Shown in pieces: positions 56,391 to 64,000 of a stretch of 64,000 nucleotides of DNA (position 1 is the first letter of the stretch; every line of letters begins with the position of its first letter). The position numbers were made by a program, and so were the translations under genes. This stretch comes from Anaeromyces robustus (lineage: Eukaryota; Neocallimastigomycota; Neocallimastigomycetes; Neocallimastigales; Neocallimastigaceae), in contig MCFG01000193.1 in NCBI GenBank assembly GCA_002104895.1, positions 62,001-126,000 on the forward strand. The letters run 5' to 3'. Under the pieces are notes generated by a model. That model was not told the DNA's origin, did no database searches, and was given only the letters and a program-made list of their open reading frames with translations.

Positions 56391-56665
56391 ACTTTATAAT
56401 ATTTTGAAATTAAAGACATTTCATACTTTTTCATTAATAATTTTAACAAGATTTAAATATTCTTCAATTTCAGATTTTTCTTTTAATTTCTTTTCATTAC
56501 GAATTTCTTCGGAAACATACGATTTTTTTACACCATGCTATTTTAAAATGTTAATAAAATAAAAATGTATTGTTAATTTATTTTTAATTGTTTATTTATT
56601 TATATACATATATACATATTGTAATTAAAAAAAAAAAAAAAAAAGTATATATCAATAATTACCAT
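52890..56665 (-). CDS. RABGGTA: Rab geranylgeranyltransferase alpha subunit
   Basis: Thirteen exons: 56665-56663, 56537-56427, 56289-56177, 55925-55738, 55406-55218, 55124-55041, 54936-54845, 54717-54616, 54461-54146, 54012-53890, 53662-53628, 53501-53234 and 53032-52890, giving 588 residues (human 567). With the beta subunit it attaches geranylgeranyl lipids to Rab GTPases presented by REP. The protein opens MHGVKKS, like the animal MHG start. Prenyltransferase alpha repeats follow ([52 protein letters not shown]). Next come the Ig-like insert (about 255-330), the [12 protein letters not shown] helical segment and leucine-rich repeats to the end ([40 protein letters not shown]). Keeping both insert and LRRs is the animal-like form; yeast Bet4 lacks them. 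Two oddities are listed separately: a 3-nt first coding exon and an AT-AC intron. Confidence 0.94.
53091..53150. repeat. (AAT)n in RABGGTA intron 12
   Basis: AAT array in the intron 53233-53033. Confidence 0.9.
54462..54615 (-). other. U12-type (minor spliceosome) AT-AC intron
   Basis: This 154-nt intron of RABGGTA starts ATATCCTTTT at 54615, an exact U12 AT-type 5' site. It ends CATAC at 54462. A CCTTAAC branch-point element lies at 54482-54476, about 15 nt upstream of the AC. No usable GT donor exists between the upstream coding sequence and the stop that would follow. Removal at ATATCC...AC joins TGG to ATT in phase 0 and gives [13 protein letters not shown], which aligns with the SHVWLCDLPAASL part of the human insert domain. 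All other introns modelled in this window are GT-AG. Confidence 0.88.
55593..55660. repeat. (AAAT)n/(AAT)n in RABGGTA intron 4
   Basis: A tetranucleotide run followed by a trinucleotide run in the intron 55737-55407. Confidence 0.9.
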
Positions 56666-57350
56666 TATTTAATTAAAAAATATATATATAATATTAAATA
56701 AAGGTTTATCAATGTAAAAAGAATATTAATTAGGAAAACAAGTAAAAATAAATAAAGAAATTATAATTTATTATTATTATTTTCTTTTTGCTTTTTTAGT
56801 CTTTGAAAGATTTTTTATTACTGTAGAAAAAAAATAATGAAAAGCTTAATATATAAAAAATATATTCTTTAATATATTAATATATCAATTAATCTATTAA
56901 TATAAATAAATTAAAAATTTTTTTGATCAAAATTATGAAAATAAACAAGTTTTTATAAGCTATAAATCAAAATTTTTAAAAATTTATGTTTTTTTATATT
57001 TTTTTTATTTTTTTTTTTAAACTGAATAATATATTTACATAATAAAAGAATATCTTTAGTATTTAAATATTAAATAATAAAAAATAAATAAAAAAATTTT
57101 AATTTAAATAATATTCTAGTTGTTCTAAAGTAACAATAATAAAAATATTATTGTAAAAAACTAAAAAACTAAAAACTACTAATAGATACAAAATTTTTAT
57201 ATGATAAAACAATAAACTGATTAATATTAAATTGAATTTTATATTCTATAATAATTATTATTTTTTTAATATATCTATAAAATCTATATGTTTAACTGAA
57301 ATTATAGTTAATATTCTTTTTTTCTTTTTTTTTTCTTAATATATTTTTCA
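56666..57350. other. intergenic, no gene supported
   Basis: Spacer upstream of RABGGTA and downstream of the next minus-strand gene. It contains an acceptor-like site and a short Lys-rich open stretch on the minus strand (about 56824-56781), but no partner exon was found. Confidence 0.55.
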
Positions 57351-58840
57351 TTATTCTTCGTTTTTTTCTTTTAAACGTCTTTGAGGGAAATAAAGAGCAA
57401 AATGAGCTATTCTTCTACAAGTTCTTTTATCTGTAAAAATATTATCCAATTTTAATAAACTTCTAATTGTATCCAATTGAACTTTATTAGCTTCATCTCT
57501 CTAAAAAAAATAAACATATATATAAAAAATAATATAAATATTAATATAAGTATTAATGTTAAAAGAGGTGTTTTTTTTTTTTTTTAATATGAATATATAT
57601 TTATGTATATAATTACTTCTTTATGTTCATTAGATTTTAAAAGTTGAAATTTATAATTATTAGATGCATAACGACCTAAATATTAATATATTTTTTATAA
57701 AATAATTATTATTTTATAAAAAAAAAAAAAAAATTAAATAAATAGAAAAAAAATATTTTATTTAGTAAATATTCTATATTTTAATGTACCTGTTGCATAG
57801 TTTATATCATATGTATCTTTTTATATATGTTTTTATTTTATTAAATTATATATAATAATAAAAAATATTTATTTATTTATTATTAGTATTTATTATGTAA
57901 TTTAGTTTTAATATTATAATTAATATATAAAACTCTTATTTAATAATCATATTATAATTATATATATATTACTCGGTGCAGGGGTCATTGACTTTAATTA
58001 TTATAATAAAAAGATATTAAATTAAAATAGATATAATAATTTTTTGTTAAAATAAAAACCATATATATACAATGTTATTAAATATATTATTATATTAATT
58101 ATTCTATATAACAATAATTATATATATATAAATATATAAAAAAACATACAGTAGAACCAAAATTATATCTGTGGCTATCTTTTCTCATATCAATAACCTT
58201 TGTGGGATCTAATAGTAAACTTTGAGATGTATTATGATCACATGGTGCTACAGTCTATTTTATATTTATATTAATATATGTATATATAATTATAATAAAG
58301 TATATTTTAATATTTCTTGATTATTTAATATTTCTTTATATCGATATTAATTATAACATATATATAATTACATGATTTTGTTTCCTATTTTTGAATCTTG
58401 AATCTAAAGTTTCACATACACCATGAATACTATGAGGTTTTTTTTCTAAAGTATCATTAAAATATTTAACCTAATTTAATTTTTTAAATATTTTATATTA
58501 GGAATTAATTTATTAGTTATTGATTTATATTAAAAATTTTTAATCTTTTTTTTTATTATTATCAACATCATTTTTTTCCCTCAATTAATTTGTTTTTATT
58601 ACTTTTTGAGGTTCATATCGACATGGATCAGAAATATAACTTTGTGTTATAGGAGGAAATCGTACTGATCTTATTCCATTGAAAGTTCCTTTTATAAACA
58701 TTCATATACATTATATATATTAAAATATAGGGATTTATAAATGTTTTAAAAAAATTAATATTCTGAATGAAAAACTTTTAAACAAAATAGTTATTGATTC
58801 TATTCAAAAATCTACCTTGTGGATTTTTTTTATTATTCAT
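57351..58840 (-). CDS. Candidate flagellar protein with SHIPPO/STPGR-like motifs
   Basis: Eight exons: 58840-58816, 58688-58603, 58470-58372, 58254-58150, 57991-57973, 57816-57790, 57675-57617 and 57500-57351, giving 189 residues. There is no TM segment and no large hydrophobic core. The protein has spaced Pro-x-x-Tyr-like motifs (DPCRYEPQKVKYF near 33-45, a TPAPNTYDINYATGRY segment near 105-120) and charged linkers, then a helical C-terminus (RDEANKVQLDTIRSLL ... CRRIAHFALYFPQRR). TPxPxTYD is the core of the sperm-tail PG-rich repeat found in axonemal microtubule-associated proteins. A zoosporic fungus would need such proteins, so a flagellar role is a reasonable inference, but the exact family is not recognised. 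Exon 5 is 19 nt. Each junction is GT-AG and the frame is continuous. Confidence 0.68.
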
Positions 58841-60966
58841 TTCTATTATATTCTATTTATTTTATAAATGTAAAAAATTCGAAAAAATTAAAATATATAG
58901 AATGAGAGAAAAAAAAATAATTCGAAAAAAAAAAAAATTTAAAATTAAATGAGATGAAAAAATAATATATATATTTAATATTTTATTATAATAAGTAATC
59001 CATTTTTTTTTATTCATTATTTGATTATTTTAAAAACATATACATATAAATTTGAATTATATAATCCATCATTATTAAATAAATTTGTATTAATTATAAG
59101 ATATAAAATTTAAATATAATATTAAAAATGTATTTAATAAAAAGTTTTTATTAAATAACATTTTATTTAGAAAATTAATTATTTATTAATTAAAAATCTC
59201 CTTTTTATATAAATTATATAATAGTTTTTTTTTTTTTTTTATTTTTTTTTTCTTTTATTATTATTTTTTTCCTCTTTTATTTAAATATATTTTTATATTT
59301 TTATAATAAAGTATTTTTTTTTCAAAATCACTTTAATTAACAATTAATTCAATAAAAATATTGGTTATTTTGTTTTTTTTAACATGATAGATTTAATTAA
59401 TTATTATTAATTATTATATATCATGAATTTTAATTCCATAAATTAGATTATATTCTAATATATTATTATAAAACTTTAATTTCTTTTTATTTTAAGATAT
59501 ATAAAAAAAATTATTTGTCTTTACTTTTTTTTTTATTTTTCATAAAAAATATAAAAAATATAAAAAATATATATATATAAATATAAATATTTGAATATAA
59601 ATATTTATATTTAATAATTAAGGATTTAGCTATTTAAACATAAAACATATATATATGCTATATGTTACATGTAATTTTTAATATTTATAAATACTATAAA
59701 ATAATTAAATGTTGATTTATAAGTTAAAAAAAAAATGTAATAAAAAGGCATATGTAAAATATTATTTAAAAATATAAAGATTTTACAATAGAAATTCTTT
59801 TCTAACAAAAAAATATTTTTTAATATTGTTGTTAATTATTCATATTAAAAAGAATCATAATATATTTTCATTAACAATCATTGCTAATTTTACATTCATA
59901 TTCATATTCAAGTACATTTTCATAAACTTTATATAACTTTTATAAATTATTAATATATTTCATACCCAATAAAATAATTAATATATTATTTAACTGCCTT
60001 TTTTGGGTAATTTATTATGTATTAAATGAAATATTAATAAACCATTATTTTTTATTATTTAAAATAAAATAAAATAAAAAAAATAGAAGTCTTCTAAATT
60101 ATTAACATTAATATTAATATTATTATTATTTAATAATAATTTTATAAATATAATTTGAATATCATAGTTATCATATCATATTATTTATTATTTATTATTT
60201 ATTTATTATTTATTATTTATTATTTATTATTTATTATTTATTACTTCATATATCATTTGTTATTTTTATATATGAACTTATAAATAGAATTAAAATTAAT
60301 ATATTACATAATATATTATTAATATATTCAATATTAGTATTTTCTAAAATATATTATATATTAAAATATATTTTAACATATTTAATAATTAATAAAATCA
60401 ATTGATAATATATATATAATATTTATTATTAATTATAAATTTTTTTATTATTATTGTTTTAATAATATTATTATTTTGAAAAAAATTAGTAATCTAAATA
60501 ATATATTAATTATTAAAAAAAGTCAGTTGTATATATTAGAATATAAAAATAATATATGTATAAACTATATTTGTTTATATTTATTTCCAATATATTAAAT
60601 TTAAACAATTGAATTTTTAAATATTTCACTATTTAAAATTTATAACAAAGTTAATAATTATACTAAAAAAAAATTATTAAATATTTAGAAAAAATAAAAA
60701 AAAAATTTTTTTTCTTAAAAAAAAAAAAAACGAAAATTAATTATATTATAAAGTCTTATTATAATTTCTTTATAAAAATTAAATAACCGAAAAAAAAAAA
60801 ATAAAAAACAATAATAAAAAAACGATATTGTTATATTTATTTTTAAATATAAAATATTTATAATAAAAAAGTTTTTATTTTTTTTATAAAAGTTTTATAC
60901 TTTAAAAACACGACCTTTTAAAAACTAAATAATAATATAATCTTATAATCTTTTATTATATAAAAA
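58841..60966. other. 2.1-kb intergenic between divergent genes
   Basis: AT-rich spacer with TTATTTA runs at 60180-60243 and poly-A/T runs. No gene, RNA or promoter element was recognised. Confidence 0.6.
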
Positions 60967-61669
60967 ATGAGTAAAATTTACTTATCTGTCAGTGATATTA
61001 TTAGTATAATATTTTCTTTCATTTTCCCACCAATATCTGTATTATTATTGAAAGGATGTGGTAAAGACTTTTGTATTAGCATGATGTTAACAATTTTCTT
61101 TTTCTTTGGTGGTAAGTAAAAATAATTTTTAAATTAGTAATAAGTAAAAAAAAAAAAATAAAAATAAAAATAAAAATGAAATTTATAAATAATAATAAAA
61201 ATAGTAATAGTAATAGTAATAATGGGAATAGTAATATTGATAATAAAAATAATAGTAAGAATAAAGAGAAAATAAATCAAAATAATATAAAAATTAAAAC
61301 TAATTTTTTATTATCAAAATTTTACTTATTATAAAATATATAAAAACAGGTACTATTCATGCCCTTTATCTTATATTTACAAATCAAGAAGAATACACAA
61401 GACTTGATGAAGAAGGTAATCCAACTGAAGATAATGGTAATAGAAATGTCATTAATGGTATTCCAGAAAATGCCATTGTTGTAATTCTTCCAGGAGCAAC
61501 AGTTAACACTAATGTTCCAAATAATTTACCACCACCATCTTACGCTGAAAGTGAAAAAATTGAAAAAGAACAAAAAGAATTACTTTACCCAAATTTACCA
61601 ACTTATGATGAAGCTTCTTCTCATAATCAAGTTAATCCACAAGAACCAAGTGGATCTGAAAAACAATAA
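60967..61669 (+). CDS. PMP3: PMP3-family plasma membrane proteolipid with PPxY tail
   Basis: Two exons: 60967-61111 and 61350-61669 (GT-AG, phase 1), giving 154 residues. PMP3 proteins are small two-helix membrane proteins that affect cation homeostasis and membrane potential. The core (about 1-58) fits the family: FPPISVLLLKGCGKDF, a second hydrophobic helix with FFFFGGTIHALYLIF, where GxIHAxYxI is the signature. Unlike the ~55-residue core members it carries a ~95-residue acidic tail with two tyrosine motifs, PPPSY and LPTYDE. The first is a true PPxY that binds WW domains of Nedd4/Rsp5 ubiquitin ligases, which suggests ubiquitin-driven turnover. Tailed forms also occur in other fungi. The donor and acceptor fall inside the GG of the signature. 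Confidence 0.92.
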
Positions 61670-62504
61670 ATAATTGAAGAAAAAATATATAAGTTGAAAA
61701 TATAAAATATAAAAAATAAAAAAAAAAAAAAAAAAAAATGAAAGAAATATACTATATTATTACTATTTTATATAATTAATTCCAAAAATAAAAAATATTT
61801 TTTTTTAAAGAAAGATTATTATTATTATAACTTTTTAAATAATTAAAAATTCTAAAAATATTATTAATAAAGTTAAAATTAAAAAAAGGAAAAAAATATG
61901 TCCATTCAAAAATGTTTCATTTTTATAATATAATATTTTTATCAATTAATCTGTCACTTATTTTATATTAAATTATATAAAACATAACTACTTATATATA
62001 TATATAATTATTATATCATAACTACAATTTATTTATTATCAATTACAATAAATACTTATTAATATCATAAAAAAAAATTAATTTATGTATATTGAATATA
62101 AAATCTTAAAATAAACTATATTATTAATATTAATAACATTAAAAATATTAAGAATAAAAATATAAAGAAAACTGATATGATTAAAGTTTATTTTTATTTT
62201 TATTTTTATTATTATTGATGTATTGTTGTAATTGTTTTATTGTTGTTAATATATGTTTCTTTTTTTTGTAATTTTTTTATGTATTTATTTTATTTATATT
62301 TTTGGTTTTACTTTATTTATTGAAATTAATCATATTTATAAATAATTGATAATGATATAAAAAAAAAATTTTTTTTATTAAAAAAATGGTATAATCCTTT
62401 TAATATAAAAGAAAAAAAAAATATTTTTAATTAAAAAAAAATGGTATAATGATATTAAAAGAATAATTATATTTTATTATTAATTGATGTAAATATGTAT
62501 GAAA
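61670..62504. other. intergenic between convergent genes
   Basis: 3' flanks of the PMP3-like gene (+) and EAPP (-). AT-rich. No other feature. Confidence 0.6.
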
Positions 62505-63327
62505 TTAAAAATCGGATGGTATAACATTAAATAAATGATAAATTTCATTTTGGTCTAATAATCCGACTTGAGTTTGGCAATATTGGCATAAAACAGGATA
62601 ATAATAATCTTGATTATTAACAATTTCCTGATTGTCATTAGTTTGTTCTTCAGTTTTAGTTTCTTTATCTTCCATTATAGAATTGTTATTCTTTTTATTC
62701 TTTTTTTTGTTCCTGTTTTTGTTTTTATTATTATTATTTTCTTCTGGTATTCTATATCTTTCATTTTTATTTACAATACAATTTCTAACAAACATTGCTC
62801 TATATTGATTATGATAAAGTTCATGTCTAACAATATATATAAAAGAAAAAGAAGGAAAAAAAAAAAAGTAAAATTTTTTATATATAATTATTAATTTATT
62901 TTCTATAAAACAAGTAAAAAAAAAAAATTAAGATATATATAAATAATAAAAATATTTTATATATAAGAAAAATACCTTTGACATTCAAAGCAAAGATATG
63001 TAAAGCATAATGGACATGTTAAAATTGCATCAGTGTTTTTTTTATCTATTTTTTTTAAAAAAAAAAAAATTAATACAAATAATTAAAATTAATAAATATA
63101 CATATATATAAAAATAATTATTCAATTTGTTACATACCTTTCGTTGAATGTGTTTTTTTTCTTATCCATTGTTCATTTTTATCATCTTCTTCAGGATCAT
63201 ACCATTCTACAGTTTCAGGATCAAAATTCTCATATATATCATCAGAATCACTATCATAATCATTATTTTCTATATCTGAATTATCAACTTTAAAAATCAT
63301 TTCTTCTTTTGGATTAAATAAATTCAT
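62505..63327 (-). CDS. EAPP: E2F-associated phosphoprotein (EAPP) family
   Basis: Three exons: 63327-63138, 63045-62976 and 62826-62505, giving 193 residues. Animal EAPP is a nuclear phosphoprotein that interacts with E2F factors. The fungal role is unknown. The N-terminal third is acidic (DYDSDSDDIYENFD) and leads to WYDPEEDDKNEQWI, which matches the YDPxxDDxxxxW element of EAPP. The core is a zinc-binding domain (CPLCFTYLCFECQRHELY, then NQYRAMFVRNC), very close to EAPP CPACMTTLCLDCQRHESY and QYRAMFVMNC. After a Lys/Asn-rich insert, a second CxxC pair (LCQYCQTQVGLLD) and IYHLFNVIPS finish the domain as in EAPP. The start is the first in-frame ATG. All junctions are GT-AG. Confidence 0.94.
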
Positions 63328-63666
63328 ATTTATATTAATTTATTTATATTATTAATAAATATAAAAAAAAATCGAACAAGAATTTAATAATTTATTTTAA
63401 AGTTTCAATAAAATTTTAGAACTAAATTATTTTAAAAAAAAAAAAAAAAATTAATTGGATAATACTCTTTGTAATATATTATAATATATTATTTAAAGTT
63501 TATTAATAATTAATAATAATAAAATAAACATCTAATTAATAGATATATAATATATATATATATATATATATAGTAATTAATAATAATAAAAGTAATAATA
63601 AAATATTTTTCTAGGTGGTATTAAAAAAAAGATAAAAAACAAAAAATTATTATTACAATAGACGTA

Positions 63667-63698
<32 letters not shown>

Positions 63699-63866
63699 GG
63701 CAATAAAATAATGAAAACTTTATTTAAATTTAATTTAAAAAGTACATGTTATAAAGTAATTGTACATATTAAAACTTAATCTAATAAAGAATAATAATTT
63801 ATTATTTAATAGATAGTAATAATTTATAATTACTTCATATGGTATAGTGTATATTATTAAATTAAA
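63328..63866. other. intergenic, no gene seen
   Basis: AT-rich spacer with a 29-nt T-run near 63670-63698. The composition changes sharply after about 63890. Confidence 0.6.
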
Positions 63867-64000
63867 TCAAGTTGGAAAGTTATTATCATTATTAGATGCG
63901 TGTGACCTACTGTCTTGTCCTACTGAATTGTCAGCTTCGACGCTCTTGGTTAGATTGTTGGGATACCTATTGAATAATGACCAGATCTGGCCACTAACAG
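63867..64000 (-). CDS. C-terminal end of an unknown protein entering from the right edge
   Basis: The minus strand is open from codon 63998-63996 to TGA at 63869-63867, giving 43 residues (SGQIWSLFNRYPNNL early, then a Ser/Asn/Asp-rich end). I do not recognise it. The last ~105 bp of the window are about 45% GC, against well under 25% elsewhere, and codons such as GTC, GCT, AGC and ACC are used where neighbouring genes use A/T-ending ones. This suggests a different origin, such as a mobile element or transferred gene, or a highly expressed gene with GC-rich codons. Only the 3' end is present, so no function is offered. Confidence 0.4.
   Translation of the reverse strand, partial: VSGQIWSLFNRYPNNLTKSVEADNSVGQDSRSHASNNDNNFPT

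Noticed and set aside
56781-56829. Minus-strand acceptor-like CTACAG followed by a short Lys-rich frame ending in TAA
   Set aside because: No upstream exon joins it. The gene to its right has its own clear stop at 57351 and RABGGTA starts at 56665.

Overview
The window looks like nuclear DNA of a very AT-rich, intron-rich eukaryote. The best fit is an anaerobic gut fungus (Neocallimastigomycota) or a close zoosporic relative. The evidence is homopolymer and AAT/AAAT-laden spacers, short GT-AG introns, poly-Asn tracts inside proteins, a chitin synthase-like enzyme, a solute-binding-protein/7TM receptor fusion and a candidate flagellar protein. The taxon is inferred from these features, not proven. 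All gene models were assembled by hand: every listed exon chain keeps one open frame across splice sites and ends at a stop, except at the two window edges.

Layout. 0-6 kb: an SH3 protein cut by the left edge (-), a TMEM128-family membrane protein (-) and a U1A/U2B''-type spliceosomal protein with two RRMs (+). 6-15 kb: a ZSWIM2-type SWIM-RING-ZZ-RING E3 ligase (+) and a 1241-residue protein ending in a PALB2-like WD40 domain (+). 16-24 kb: an SLC43/FMP42-type MFS transporter (+), diphthine synthase DPH5 (-) and a p24/TMED cargo receptor (+). 25-30 kb: a class C GPCR fused to an extracellular solute-binding domain (-) and an orphan four-TM protein (-). 30.5-34.6 kb: a gene-free block holding a large foldback, a long AAT array, short dispersed repeats and a 51-bp hairpin. 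34.6-44.8 kb: a 992-residue disordered protein (+), a chitin synthase-like GT2 enzyme (-) and an ANCHR-like abscission regulator (-). 45.8-56.7 kb: exocyst subunit SEC3 (+), convergent with the Rab geranylgeranyltransferase alpha subunit (-). 57-64 kb: a candidate flagellar protein (-), a PMP3-family proteolipid with a PPxY tail (+), EAPP (-) and a GC-richer coding tail that enters from the right edge (-).

Most genes are core eukaryotic housekeeping genes. Secretory traffic is well represented (p24, SEC3, RABGGTA, chitin synthase-like enzyme), but nothing suggests a co-regulated cluster. The most unusual observation is an AT-AC, U12-type (minor spliceosome) intron in RABGGTA. The frame and the family alignment are preserved only if that intron is removed at ATATCC...AC. 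Next are the PALB2-like protein, a start codon that forms its own 3-nt coding exon, and the near-perfect hairpin at 32.1 kb.
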